From: VRUE01 sp963824705
Lineage (GTDB): Bacteria > Actinomycetota > Thermoleophilia > Solirubrobacterales > 70-9
Direction: 5' to 3'
NCBI GenBank assembly: GCA_963824705.1
Contig: CAWGQE010000003.1
Location: 1,178,001 to 1,242,000, forward strand
Length of the DNA stretch: 64,000 nt
Shown here: positions 9,608-17,821 of the stretch, piece by piece
How the letters are laid out: every line of letters starts with the position of its first letter
Position numbering within the stretch: the stretch's first letter is position 1
Program-made: the position numbers and the translations under genes
The notes under the pieces: generated by a model
Seen by the model: the letters and a program-made list of their open reading frames with translations, nothing else
Told to the model about the DNA's origin: nothing
Databases searched by the model: none

Positions 9608-9650
9608 CCTGTCGCCCGAACCGGGGGAAGACCAACTTGCCTAATGGGGC

Positions 9651-10094
9651 CTATTTGCCCCAGGTCCAATCGTCCTCCGGGTCAACCCGTCGCGGGCCGG
9701 AGCCGACGCGCAGCGCGACTCCGAGAAGTAGCAGGCCTCCCGACAGGGACAGGATGAACAGGCTCGGAACTCCGAGGGGCGGCGATCCATCGTGCCAGGG
9801 GCTGACGTATCCCGTGACCTGCAGGTAGCCCAGCGTCGCAAGGGGTCCGATCAGCGCCGCCAAGACCCAAATGCGCCCCACCAGCCAGCCGACCAAGATG
9901 GGCAGCAAGAAAAAGAAGCTAACCGTGAACCCCATACTGTGAAGAAAAACGTAGAGGCCCTGGGGGTAGAGGTCGATCTGCTTCTGATCGGAATAGGCCC
10001 ATGCGGCCCAGTAAGCGCTGTAGCCGATTACCAGCGCCGCGCGAGCAATCAGCGCGCTACCCGGCCCGGAGGACCGCTCTTGTGTTCGCGTCAT
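9651..10094 (-). CDS. Small membrane protein of unknown function
   Basis: The ATG at 10094 (MTRTQERSSGPG) is preferred over the longer frame to 10220, because hydrophobic segments begin soon after it. About 147 aa with four predicted membrane helices, for example ALVIGYSAYWAAWAY, FTVSFFFLLPILVGWLVG, VLAALIGPLATLGYL and LFILSLSGGLLLLGVAL. The polar tail ends with VDPEDDWTWGK. No family is recognised. It ends only 17 bp from the IS3 right end and reads towards it, so its natural downstream context is lost. Confidence 0.55.
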   Translation of the reverse strand: MTRTQERSSGPGSALIARAALVIGYSAYWAAWAYSDQKQIDLYPQGLYVFLHSMGFTVSFFFLLPILVGWLVGRIWVLAALIGPLATLGYLQVTGYVSPWHDGSPPLGVPSLFILSLSGGLLLLGVALRVGSGPRRVDPEDDWTWGK

Positions 10095-10439
10095 TCCTAG
10101 ATTATGCAGCCGGGGCCAGGGGTAAGTCAGGTCGGGTTTGACGGAGACCTCGAAGCCAGGATTACCCTTGGTCGAAGGGAACCGATCAAACCCATGCCAC
10201 GCAAGACGAAAGACACCCACGAGTTGCTTGCGGTGCTCGGAATAGACTTCGACTCCGGCCTCCCGATCCCCACGTAGCCGCGACCTCGGTGTCTACCACG
10301 AGACCTCGCGCAAGTGGGTGTGGAAGCCCGGAAGGCGATGAAGGCAAACGCAAGGAGTCGTTCTCCTGTCTTCACGGCAATGGAGGACTTGCTGAGGCTT
10401 ATTCCCCGGTGTGCATGAGGATCGCGGCGGCGCCCGGCG

Positions 10440-10464
10440 GATCGAACCGAATCGAATCGAACCG
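10440..10464 (+). repeat. Pentanucleotide microsatellite (RAYCG)5
   Basis: Five consecutive pentamers: GATCG, AACCG, AATCG, AATCG, AACCG. It sits just before a 15-bp hairpin in a gene-free stretch (10095-10844) that otherwise holds only the hairpin, the tRNA-like half, a terminator and undecipherable gene scraps. Confidence 0.7.
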
Positions 10465-10471
10465 AACCCTC

Positions 10472-10509
10472 GCGATTCGGGCACTCAAATGCACGAGTGC
10501 CCGAATCGC
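10472..10509. repeat. Hairpin with perfect 15-bp arms
   Basis: Arms 10472-10486 and 10495-10509 are exact complements around an 8-base loop. The core TCGGGCACT/AGTGCCCGA recurs in the hairpin at 13390-13417, and half of it recurs at 39653. There is no T-run, so it is not a simple terminator. Confidence 0.85.
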
Positions 10510-10622
10510 CCCATATCGCTGCACATCCGCGCGTATTTCTTGTCGTGGGCGTCTCCCGCGCCGCTACGAAACCCCTGCAAGCAGCTATATTCACTGCCTG
10601 CTGGGCTCGAAGCCCGGCCTAA

Positions 10623-10665
10623 TTGCCATGCAGAAGGTCGAGGGTTCGAATCCCTTCAGCCGCTT
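10623..10665 (+). repeat. tRNA-Gly(GCC) 3'-half, att-like copy A
   Basis: This 43-base segment is identical to 39700-39742 and 56229-56271. It reads as the 3' half of a tRNA: anticodon loop TTGCCAT, the 3' anticodon strand GCAGA, a T arm with GGGTTCGAATCCC, and an acceptor strand ending CAGCCGCT. No matching AGCGGCTG 5' acceptor strand lies upstream, so it is not a functional tRNA. Identity that starts at the anticodon loop and runs to the 3' end is the usual footprint of a tyrosine-recombinase attachment site. About 130 bp upstream are also recognisably homologous to copy C, with the same spacing. Confidence 0.75.
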
Positions 10666-10671
10666 TTCGCG

Positions 10672-10696
10672 AAAGCCCGCTCTACAGCGGGCTTTT
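10672..10696 (+). terminator. Rho-independent terminator after tRNA-like half A
   Basis: Arms AAAGCCCGC and GCGGGCTTT around a 6-base loop, followed by T. A similar hairpin follows copy C. Its position 6-7 bases after the tRNA 3' end suggests a displaced native tRNA terminator. Confidence 0.8.
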
Positions 10697-10844
10697 GTCG
10701 TTCAGGGGGCGGGAAATCAAACCACCCCCGCATATCGCCTCCATTTCAGGCAACTAGCCGTCGCCACCTAAGCGTCGAGCTCGCCAGTGTGCGTCAGCGA
10801 GTTCTCGTATGACGCGAGCAACTCGCTGACCGCTAAACACCTGA

Positions 10845-11444
10845 CTACCGGCGAGGACCTGGCGAAAGCATTGGAAGCAGCACGAGGCGGACCAGTCGCA
10901 CGACGGAATCCGGATCGTCGAGAGTGATATCTCCGTCCCGCGTCAGCAGCATCGAGATCGCGAGCCGAGCAATCACTTCAGCGACGCCATCTACGTCTGA
11001 CGCTTCAGCACGACCTGCCTCTACTTCCGCCTGAAGCCGACTTGCAATCAGTGAACGGTAAAGGCCGAGCACGGGTCCGCCGTCGACCGTGAGGGGTGGC
11101 AGCAGAACCTCGGGTTCTCGCCGCAAGATCCCGTCGAACAGCGGGTGGTCGCGCACGTAGCGCCCGGCGAAGGCGAAGCCTTCAACGAGCCGGTCCTCAA
11201 GCGTTTCCGCGCCCTCCCAGAGCAAGTCGAGCTCTTCCATGCCACGGCGTACCTCGCGCGCGATCACCACCTCGACCAGGCCCTGCTTGCTCTCAAAGCG
11301 GCGAAAGACGGTCATCCGGGAAACGCCGGCTCGGCGGGCGACGTCTTCCATGGAGGTGCGACGAATGCCGTGCTCAGCGAACTCCTCGAGCGCCGCGGCG
11401 GCAATCCGGTCGAATACCGCGTCCTTCCCTGAAGGGGGAGTCAT
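10845..11444 (-). CDS. TetR-family transcriptional regulator
   Basis: About 199 aa. The N-terminal TetR helix-turn-helix is clear: AAAALEEFAEHGIRRTSMEDV, then ARRAGVSRMTVFRRFESKQ, and the C-terminal half is a helical ligand domain. The ATG at 11444 is used, though the frame extends to a GTG at 11471 and neither has a strong ribosome site. It is divergent from the P450 gene starting at 11517, so it most likely represses that gene and itself from the shared intergenic region, with a small lipophilic ligand as inducer. This is inferred from arrangement. Confidence 0.85.
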   Translation of the reverse strand: MTPPSGKDAVFDRIAAAALEEFAEHGIRRTSMEDVARRAGVSRMTVFRRFESKQGLVEVVIAREVRRGMEELDLLWEGAETLEDRLVEGFAFAGRYVRDHPLFDGILRREPEVLLPPLTVDGGPVLGLYRSLIASRLQAEVEAGRAEASDVDGVAEVIARLAISMLLTRDGDITLDDPDSVVRLVRLVLLPMLSPGPRR

Positions 11445-11516
11445 CGCCAGGGCTTCAGCTATCGGCGCCACTGGTACGATGATACTCTATTCTCACAAAG
11501 TAACTAGAAAGAGATC

Positions 11517-12896
11517 ATGGACAAAGCGCTCTTCGCCCTGCCCCGACTGCAACGGCCTGCAGTTGCCAATGCCGCTCAGTACTGGCTCGCCCCGGAGCGG
11601 TTCGCGCGCAGTTGCCAGCGCCTCGGCGACCGCTTCGTGGTTCCGATGCCCTCGGCGACCGGACCGTGGCTGTGCCTGACCGACCCCGAGGACATCAAGC
11701 GCGTGTTCACCGCCGACACCGACGTGCTTCGCCTCGGTGCTGCCCTGGCCAAGGCCTCAGCTCACCATCTCGTCCTCGGCCCGACGGGGCTCACGAACCT
11801 CGATGGCCCCGAGCACATGCGCATGCGGCGAAAGCAGTTGCCGCCGTTCCACGGACGCGCGCTCCCCAGTTACCACGAGACCATGGAGCGCAAGACCGAG
11901 GAGGCTCTTGCACGCTGGCCCTATGGTCGCCCCACCCCCGCTGGGCCACATATCGAGGGGATCACTCTTGAGGTGATGATGGCCACGGTGTTCGGGGTCA
12001 CCGATCCCGCACGCGTCGAGCGGCTGCGCTCAGCGACGCTCGCGCTGCTTCGCGAGGGCCACTCGCGGCGCTTCTTCATCCAGACGATGATCGCTACCAG
12101 CCGTAAGGACGGTTGGGACAGGCCCTTCCCTCGAATGAGCCGCGCAATCGCCGCGGTCGACGCGGTCGTGATGGAAGAGGTCGCCCAGCGCCGCAGCGAG
12201 GAGAGGCTCAATGGGGAGGATGTCCTCGGAATGTTCTTGCGCACTCCCGATGAGCAGGGTCAGGCGATGAGCGACAACGAGATCTGCGATGCGATGCGCA
12301 CTCTTCTACTCGGCGGCCACGACACCACGGCCTCCACCCTCACGTGGGTGCTGGAGCGCATCAGCCGCTATCCAGACGTACTCGCGCGCCTTGAAAGCGC
12401 GGCACTCGACGGAGACGACGAATACCTCGACGCGGTGATCAAGGAGACGATGCGATTGCGCCCGGCCTTCCCACTCACGGCGCGACTCGCTACCGAGCCC
12501 TTCGAGCTACCCGGGCTGACCATCCCGAGCGGCACGATGGTCGTTCCCTACATCACGCTTGTACACCGCCGCCCCGAGCTCTATCCCGATCCGCTCGCCT
12601 TCCGGCCCGAGCGCTTCCTCGACACCCGCGCTGGGACCTACACCTGGATTCCCTTCGGCGGCGGACCGAGGCGATGCATCGGCGCCGCCTTCTCGATGGC
12701 CGAGGCCCGAATCGTGCTGCGGACGATCCTGCGCCAGGCTCGCATTGAACCTTCTCGCCGCCGCTCGGAGCGGGTCGCGCACCGCAACGTCTTCATCGTG
12801 CCGGCCCGGGGCGGGCGTGTCACGCTCCAACGCCGCACATCCGAGGGCAATCGCCGACAGGATGCCCTCCGAGGCGACCCGGCGGGAGTCGCCTAA
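11517..12896 (+). CDS. Cytochrome P450
   Basis: A complete 459-aa class I bacterial P450. Visible landmarks: I-helix oxygen-binding GGHDTTAS, K-helix ETMRLRP (ExxR), the PERF region FRPERFLDT, and the heme loop FGGGPRRCIG with the cysteine thiolate ligand. The style (RRPELYPDPLAFRPERF, CIGAAFSMAE) resembles mycobacterial CYP135/138-like enzymes, which act on lipophilic substrates. It needs ferredoxin and reductase partners, and none lie nearby. The divergent TetR gene is the likely regulator. The substrate cannot be told from sequence. Confidence 0.92.
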   Translation: MDKALFALPRLQRPAVANAAQYWLAPERFARSCQRLGDRFVVPMPSATGPWLCLTDPEDIKRVFTADTDVLRLGAALAKASAHHLVLGPTGLTNLDGPEHMRMRRKQLPPFHGRALPSYHETMERKTEEALARWPYGRPTPAGPHIEGITLEVMMATVFGVTDPARVERLRSATLALLREGHSRRFFIQTMIATSRKDGWDRPFPRMSRAIAAVDAVVMEEVAQRRSEERLNGEDVLGMFLRTPDEQGQAMSDNEICDAMRTLLLGGHDTTASTLTWVLERISRYPDVLARLESAALDGDDEYLDAVIKETMRLRPAFPLTARLATEPFELPGLTIPSGTMVVPYITLVHRRPELYPDPLAFRPERFLDTRAGTYTWIPFGGGPRRCIGAAFSMAEARIVLRTILRQARIEPSRRRSERVAHRNVFIVPARGGRVTLQRRTSEGNRRQDALRGDPAGVA

Positions 12897-13021
12897 CCCA
12901 ACCGACGCCGGCATCCTCGACGTTCTCGGCCCGGTTGGCAGCCGTGAGGAGTTCGACCGGCGGCTGATCGCGATCGGGCATCGTTGATCGCTCCGACGCG
13001 CCGCTGTAGGGGGCTGGTGGG

Positions 13022-13183
13022 GTGACGCCCGAGGCGCAAGGCACTTGGCTGGGATGCGCCGCCGGCCTCGCCGGGGTGATCGCCGGCTGCCTGGCGGGGG
13101 CGGCGATTGGCATCTCGGCCGCGGTGGTCGTTTTCTGGGCCGGCCTGCTGTTGCTGCTGTGGCGGTTCGACCGCCGCGGTTGA
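13022..13183 (+). CDS. Possible 53-aa membrane peptide
   Basis: A GTG at 13022 opens a 54-codon frame of mostly hydrophobic residues with small-residue motifs (GCAAGLAGVIAGCLAGAAIG, then VVVFWAGLLLLLWRF) and a basic end RFDRRG. It would form one or two membrane helices. The ribosome site is weak. High-GC alanine/glycine frames can look hydrophobic by chance, so this is tentative. Confidence 0.3.
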   Translation: MTPEAQGTWLGCAAGLAGVIAGCLAGAAIGISAAVVVFWAGLLLLLWRFDRRG

Positions 13184-13257
13184 GTTGCAGGCTGATACGC
13201 GGTGCGATCAGCTCGATTCGCCCGGAGCGGGAATTCGCGCAGCGTCGGCGAAGATTG

Positions 13258-13443
13258 ATGCGATATGCCGACCAGAGCGCAATCGAGTGGACTGAGGCGA
13301 CCTGGAACCCGGTGACCGGCTGCGACAAGGTTTCCCCAGGCTGTGCTCACTGCTATGCGGAGACGTTTGCCGAGCGGTGGCGAGCCGAGTCGGGCACTTC
13401 TGGCGAGAAGTGCCCGAAATCTCGGAGACCGGGTTCAAGATGA
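13258..13443 (+). pseudogene. N-terminal fragment of a DUF5131 (phage Gp37/Gp68-like) protein
   Basis: From the ATG at 13258 the frame reads DQSAIEWTEATWNPVTGC, then CAHCYAETFAERW. This is the highly conserved start of the Gp37/Gp68 family, whose CxxCY-type cysteines recall radical-SAM folds. Homology stops after about 43 residues, where a 12-bp-arm hairpin begins (13390), and the frame ends soon after. Family members are normally over 200 aa, so this is a truncated relic, probably of phage or plasmid origin. Confidence 0.65.
13390..13417. repeat. Hairpin with 12-bp perfect arms
   Basis: TCGGGCACTTCT and its complement AGAAGTGCCCGA around GGCG. The core matches the 10472-10509 hairpin. It lies exactly where the DUF5131 homology ends, so it may mark a recombination junction. 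Confidence 0.8.
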
Positions 13444-13477
13444 CCTCCTCATGGGCGCGATACGGCGCTGGCGCCCG

Positions 13478-16345
13478 CTATGCCCCTCGTTGACCCGCTC
13501 TCCGTGCGACAAGCGAGGCCAGCTCAGAGCGGTTGCGAATGTCGAGCTTCGCGTAGACGTGCGAGAGGTGCATCTTGACGGTGCCGCGGGCGATGAACAT
13601 CCGCTCGCCGATCTCCGGATTGGTGAGGCCATCGGCGGCGAGCTCGACGGCCTGCAGCTCGGTGGGGGTCAGTGACTCCCAGCCTCCGGAGGGCCGTTTG
13701 CGGGAGCCGCGGGTGCGCCCCAGCCAGCCGATTGCCTGATCAGTGTCCAGCGCGCGCCCTTGCGTGATGGCCGCAGTGAAACGCTCGGCGCCAAGCTCGC
13801 TGCGGAGCCGCTCCCCGAGCGTCTCGACCGCTTCCTGCTCGTGGGGCCAGCGAGCCCGGCCGAGATCCTCTCGGGCGCGATCCGCGGCGCCGAGGATGCG
13901 CGCCGCCTCCTCGAAGCTCTCGAGTGCCGCCGCGACCGCGGCAAGCACGTCGAGGGCGGGGTGGAGATGAGCGGCCAGCGCCTGCTCGACGGCGCTCGCC
14001 AATGACCCGTGGGCGAGCTGCTCGGCCTCGGTCGGTTCCCCCTGCGCCAGCGCCACCACCGCCAGCGCCTGCTGAGCGGCCGCCCGGAAGACCGGGTTGT
14101 CGAGCGGACCTTCGGCTATCTCGGCGATGTTCCGTGCGTGAGCCCCGCCGCTGTCGAACAGGCCGAGGCCGAGCTCGGCGCGCGTCAGGGCCAGGAGGGC
14201 CAGCGCCGTTTCATAGGGTCCGCCGGCCGCGCCCCGCTCCAGGTAATCCTGCAGCGAGCCACGCGCCTCCTCAAGCAGTCCGGCACTCGCCTGGGCATAG
14301 GGGATGGCCACCTGAAGAGGGGAGATCGCGAGGCCGGCGGCAGCGGCGGCCGAGCGCTCCATTGCCGAATCGAGGTCTGCCAGGGCGGCCTTTCCGTCGC
14401 CCCGCTCGGCACGCAGAATGCCCCGGTAGGCGTGGGCGGTGCCGGCGCTGACCGGCTCGCCGACCGCGTCGGCCAGGGCGATCGCACGCTCATACAGCGC
14501 CAGGGCTTCCTCGTCGCGACCCTGGATCACGTGTCGCACAGCCCCGACACCCACCCAATGCCAGGCGGCGAACTCCGCGTAGCCGGTGCGCTCGATGATC
14601 TCGATCGCCTCCTCGAAGACGCAGACGGCGCCCGCATCGCCCTGCATGGCCAGCGCGAAGCCGAGGATCTGCGTCGCATCCACAAAGCACCACTCGTCAT
14701 CGCTGGCTCGGGCCAGCTCTCGCGCCTGCTCGAGCCCCTTGCGGGCGCCGGTTGGGTCCGGGTACATCTGCATCGTTCCCAGCACGTCGAGCGCCCGCGC
14801 CGCCGTCGAGACCTCCCCCAGCGAGCGGGCCATCTTGAGCGCTTCCAGCTCGCTGGCGGCCGCCTCCTCGAATCGGCCCGCGTAGGTCAGCAGGTAGCCA
14901 CGCCCCCACAGAACCCGAGCTCGAAGGGCCGAGGGCTCCGCCGGCCCGGCCCCCAGCGCCCGCAGGTAGGCGTCGTCGGCGATCGCGAAGCGCCCGCGCA
15001 GCTTCCACCAGACCGTCAGCGCCGCGCAGAGGCGCAGCGTCCGCTCGCCGTCGCCGTCGGCCGCCTGGTCGAGCGCCGCAGCGAGGTTGGCCGCCTCGGC
15101 GTCGAGTGCGTCGAGCCAGGTGCTCTGACCGGCGGCCTCCAGGTGCGGGGCGATCTGCTCGGCTAGAGCGAGGTAGAAGTCGAGATGGCGCTCGCGAAGA
15201 TCGTCGGCCTCGCCGGCCGCCGCGAGCCGCTGCAGCGCGTACTGGCGGACCGTCTCCAGCAGCCGGTAGCGCACCGCTGCGCCGTCCTCTTCGACGACGA
15301 CGAGGGACTTCTCGGCCAGCGACGTCAGCAGGTCGAGGAGTGCCGCCCGGTCGAGCCCGTCGCCGCAGCAGACTTCCTCGACGGCTTCGAGCGTCCAACC
15401 GCCGGCAAATGCTCCCAGCCGCCTGAACAGCATCTGCTCGTCGTCATCGAGCAGATCGTGGCTCCAGTCGACCGAGGCGGCCAGGGTCTTCTGGCGTGGC
15501 ATCGCCGACCTCGCCCCGCCGGTCAGCAACTGGAAGCGGTCGCCCAGCCCTGCGGCGATCCGCTTGACGCCGAGCACCCGAACACGCGCCGCCGCCAGCT
15601 CGATCGCCAGAGGAATCCCATCGAGGTCGTTGCAGATCCGCGCAATCGCGGGACCGTTTGCGGCGTCGACGCTGAAGTGCGGGCGCACCTTTCTCGCCCG
15701 CTCGACGAACAGGCGCACGGCATCGGACTCGGTGAGCGCCTCGACGGGCTCCGTCTCCGGGCGCTGCGGTGGCAGCGAGAGCGAGGGCACACGCCAGTCA
15801 GCCTCGCCGGCCACTCCGAGCGGCGCCCGGCTCGTCGCCAGCACGGTGACCCTGGGGCAGCCGTGCAGAAGCGCCTCCGCCCCCGCGGCGCAGGCCTCGA
15901 GCAGGTGCTCGCAGTTGTCGAGGACGACCAGCGCCCGGGCCTCGGCCAGGTGGGCGACCGCCGCGTCCAGCGAGGACTGGCCGGGGAGCGGCTTGACGCC
16001 GACGGCGTCCCCGAGAGCCGCGCCGACGGCGTCCGGATCCGCCAGCGGCGCCAGCTCGATCCACCAGGCGCCATCGGGGAAACGATCGAGCTGCTCGGCT
16101 GCCGCCTGGGCGGCGAGCCGCGTCTTGCCGCAACCGCCCGCCCCGGTCATGGTCAACAGCCGCGTGGCGCCGAGCGCCTCCGCCGCCTCGCTCAGCTCGC
16201 GCTCGCGGCCGATGAAGCTGGTCAGCTGCTCTGGGAGGTTGTTCGGCGCCCCGGAGCCGTCCGGCGCTGCGGACGGCGCTTCTTTCGCCTTGGCGATTTC
16301 TCGCAACCCGACCTCCACACGATCGGCCGGCCGAGTGCCGGCCAC
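13478..16345 (-). CDS. LuxR-type regulator with NB-ARC-like ATPase and TPR-like region
   Basis: A 955-aa STAND-type ATPase: NLPEQLTSFIGRERE leads into Walker A GAGGCGKT at residues 68-75, Walker B is near ALVVLDNCEHLLEAC, and DRFQLLTGGARS plus TLAASVDWSHDLL are typical of the arm. A long helical TPR-like sensor (about 400-860) follows, then a C-terminal LuxR helix-turn-helix (about 890-950: LTPTELQAVELAADGLTNPE, GTVKMHLSHVYAKL). Such proteins are ligand- or partner-activated transcription factors. It lies 48 bp downstream of a membrane-protein gene on the same strand. The two genes upstream share a promoter-region repeat that may be its target. It lacks the N-terminal cyclase domain of its paralogue at 24170. 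Confidence 0.9.
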   Translation of the reverse strand: MAGTRPADRVEVGLREIAKAKEAPSAAPDGSGAPNNLPEQLTSFIGRERELSEAAEALGATRLLTMTGAGGCGKTRLAAQAAAEQLDRFPDGAWWIELAPLADPDAVGAALGDAVGVKPLPGQSSLDAAVAHLAEARALVVLDNCEHLLEACAAGAEALLHGCPRVTVLATSRAPLGVAGEADWRVPSLSLPPQRPETEPVEALTESDAVRLFVERARKVRPHFSVDAANGPAIARICNDLDGIPLAIELAAARVRVLGVKRIAAGLGDRFQLLTGGARSAMPRQKTLAASVDWSHDLLDDDEQMLFRRLGAFAGGWTLEAVEEVCCGDGLDRAALLDLLTSLAEKSLVVVEEDGAAVRYRLLETVRQYALQRLAAAGEADDLRERHLDFYLALAEQIAPHLEAAGQSTWLDALDAEAANLAAALDQAADGDGERTLRLCAALTVWWKLRGRFAIADDAYLRALGAGPAEPSALRARVLWGRGYLLTYAGRFEEAAASELEALKMARSLGEVSTAARALDVLGTMQMYPDPTGARKGLEQARELARASDDEWCFVDATQILGFALAMQGDAGAVCVFEEAIEIIERTGYAEFAAWHWVGVGAVRHVIQGRDEEALALYERAIALADAVGEPVSAGTAHAYRGILRAERGDGKAALADLDSAMERSAAAAAGLAISPLQVAIPYAQASAGLLEEARGSLQDYLERGAAGGPYETALALLALTRAELGLGLFDSGGAHARNIAEIAEGPLDNPVFRAAAQQALAVVALAQGEPTEAEQLAHGSLASAVEQALAAHLHPALDVLAAVAAALESFEEAARILGAADRAREDLGRARWPHEQEAVETLGERLRSELGAERFTAAITQGRALDTDQAIGWLGRTRGSRKRPSGGWESLTPTELQAVELAADGLTNPEIGERMFIARGTVKMHLSHVYAKLDIRNRSELASLVARRAGQRGA

Positions 16346-16392
16346 GGGTGGAGTCTGTCACGGCCCCGCGCCAGATCTAGGTAGCTCCCCGC

Positions 16393-17079
16393 TCAGGCCA
16401 AGGCGGGAGCAGCGACGTCGACGGCGACGGGGCGCCGCAGTAGGACGACGCCTATGCAGGCCATCCAGATCGCGAACGCCGGCGCAGCCGCCAGGGCGAT
16501 CCCGTCGGGCGACAGAACTCCCGAGCGAGCGAACGAGAGCGCGCTCACCACGTCCAGGGCCGCGACCAGGAGACCGAATGCGAGCACCGATTTCGGCAGC
16601 GCCGCACAGCGTCGGGCGGCGATCACCAATCCGATCACGCAGGCGATCGTCGGCCACTCCGAGAGGCTGGTGGCAACGCTCATGCCGACACCGAGCAGCT
16701 TCGATAATTCCAGGCCGAGGTGGGGCGCCATGTATGCGGCGATCCCACCGAACAGCAGGATCACTCCGATCAGCGCCGCCTCGACCCCGGCGCAGACCAG
16801 CGCCACGGTCGCGGCGACGCCGCCGCGCTCGCCCAGGAATGAGCGCAGGCCGACGAAGGTGACCGGCAGCAGGGCGCACCAGGCAATCCCGTTCAGCGCC
16901 ACGGCAGCGAGTACACCGGTCCGGTGCTGAGCGAAGAACTGGGCGAAATCAGCCGCCGAGGCGTTCGGGGCGGGCAGGCTTGCCAACGAGCCGATCGGAA
17001 CGCTGACGAGATACAGCAGCGCGATGCCGAGCGCGGCACCGGCGGTGAGTCGGGTTAGGCGAGCATCGTTCGAGGACAT
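16393..17079 (-). CDS. Six-helix membrane protein of unknown function
   Basis: The ATG at 17079 is chosen because GGAGG stands eight bases before it. About 228 aa with six or more hydrophobic helices (ALGIALLYLVSVPIGSL, VLAAVALNGIAWCALLPV, AALIGVILLFGGIAAYM, TIACVIGLVIAARRCA, SVLAFGLLVAALDVVSA, PAFAIWMACIGVVLL). No transporter motif is recognised. It lies between a SnoaL-like gene and the LuxR ATPase, all on the minus strand. It carries upstream the same 25-bp element as the SnoaL-like gene, so the two are probably co-regulated. Confidence 0.7.
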   Translation of the reverse strand: MSSNDARLTRLTAGAALGIALLYLVSVPIGSLASLPAPNASAADFAQFFAQHRTGVLAAVALNGIAWCALLPVTFVGLRSFLGERGGVAATVALVCAGVEAALIGVILLFGGIAAYMAPHLGLELSKLLGVGMSVATSLSEWPTIACVIGLVIAARRCAALPKSVLAFGLLVAALDVVSALSFARSGVLSPDGIALAAAPAFAIWMACIGVVLLRRPVAVDVAAPALA

Positions 17080-17153
17080 TTGACACACCTCCGTCTGAGC
17101 GGGCCGACCCGCGTGGTCAGCGTCAACACCGAAGCTATGGGCGGTGACAGGCG

Positions 17154-17178
17154 AGTACTACTGCCACCTGGCATATAT
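17154..17178 (-). promoter_or_regulatory. 25-bp promoter-region repeat, copy 1
   Basis: AGTACTACTGCCACCTGGCATATAT (plus strand; shown here as one 25-mer split AGTACTACTGCCACC + TGGCATATAT) is repeated exactly at 17673-17697. It contains the dyad TGCCA-N2-TGGCA. It lies 75 bp upstream of the membrane-protein start, which suits an operator or activator site. Weaker similarity continues about 25 bp further on the side towards 17130. Confidence 0.65.
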
Positions 17179-17193
17179 TCCGGCCCGCCAAGT

Positions 17194-17577
17194 TCACTCA
17201 GCTAGCGCGATCCGCAGCTGCTCGACGTCGAAATAGCTGTCCTTGGTCTTCACCAGGCCATCCTCGATGGTGATGATGTCGACACAGTCGACCCTGACGT
17301 CCCCGCTGATCACCGTCCATTCGAGTACCCAGTGATCATCGCCGAACAGGACCTTGCGCGGCTCAGAAGCAAACGCCGGAAACCGCTCGAAGGTATCGGC
17401 CGCCGCCGTGCGCATCGCCGCCCGGCCCTTCACCGTCTCGCTGACGCCATGGGTGCAGAATCGCGTGTCCTCCGTGTGCAGCGCGGCGATCGCATCTGCA
17501 TTGTGGTCGTTCCAGGCCTTGCCATAGGTCAGCAAGAGCTCTCCTAGATTCGTCTCTGAAATCGCCTCGGTGGTCAT
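17194..17577 (-). CDS. SnoaL-like / ketosteroid-isomerase-fold protein
   Basis: A 127-aa single-domain protein with the usual length and pattern of the NTF2-like SnoaL family: LLTYGKAWNDHNADAIAALH, then FCTHGVSETVKGRAAM, FPAFASEP and DVRVDCVDIITIEDGLVKTK. Members are small-molecule isomerases, cyclases or hydrolases, or orphan binding proteins. The acidic and histidine residues that would define a catalytic type cannot be assigned here. It is the first gene of a minus-strand series with a membrane protein and the LuxR ATPase, and carries the 25-bp element 96 bp before its start. Confidence 0.8.
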   Translation of the reverse strand: MTTEAISETNLGELLLTYGKAWNDHNADAIAALHTEDTRFCTHGVSETVKGRAAMRTAAADTFERFPAFASEPRKVLFGDDHWVLEWTVISGDVRVDCVDIITIEDGLVKTKDSYFDVEQLRIALAE

Positions 17578-17672
17578 CCGGGTCCAGCCTTTCGTAGAGG
17601 TATGCAGGCGGCACGGTGGGAGGGCTTCGCCTCCGGAACCGCCGACATCGAAGCTACGGCCGCGCGTTGGCT

Positions 17673-17697
17673 AGTACTACTGCCACCTGGCATATAT
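17673..17697 (-). promoter_or_regulatory. 25-bp promoter-region repeat, copy 2
   Basis: Exact copy of 17154-17178 upstream of the SnoaL-like gene, with the TGCCA-N2-TGGCA dyad. The neighbouring CGAAGCTAYGG is also shared by both copies. Confidence 0.65.
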
Positions 17698-17821
17698 CCC
17701 GCCGGATGCAAAGCGGGTACCAATCACCCCGCCCCGTTTATTGAGTGTGCCTCGATCTCAGGATCCCGAGGCCAAGACGTCGATTCGGGGCGGGCATCGG
17801 TCAGGTGCGGGCTATGGTGGG

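Larger units (their letters stand above)
8352..9634 (+). mobile_element. IS3-family insertion sequence, about 1.28 kb
   Basis: The ends are inverted repeats: left TGGTCTTCCCCCGGTT at 8352, and its near-perfect complement ending in GGGGGAAGACCA at 9634. They start TG and end CA as IS3 elements do. Two overlapping transposase frames fill the interior. The flanking triplets (GTC left, ACT right) do not match, so no target duplication is left. This suggests rearrangement since insertion. Confidence 0.85.

Noticed and set aside
10560..10665. Functional tRNA gene at the tRNA-like half
   Set aside because: No 5' acceptor strand AGCGGCTG, no D arm and no paired 5' anticodon strand are found upstream, in any of the three copies.
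13390..13417. Hairpin as terminator for the P450 or LuxR transcripts
   Set aside because: No T-run on either strand and a related hairpin exists elsewhere, so a repeat-type site is more likely.
15185..16384. 399-codon plus-strand frame opposite the LuxR ATPase
   Set aside because: Antisense of Walker A and arm motifs that are unmistakable on the minus strand.
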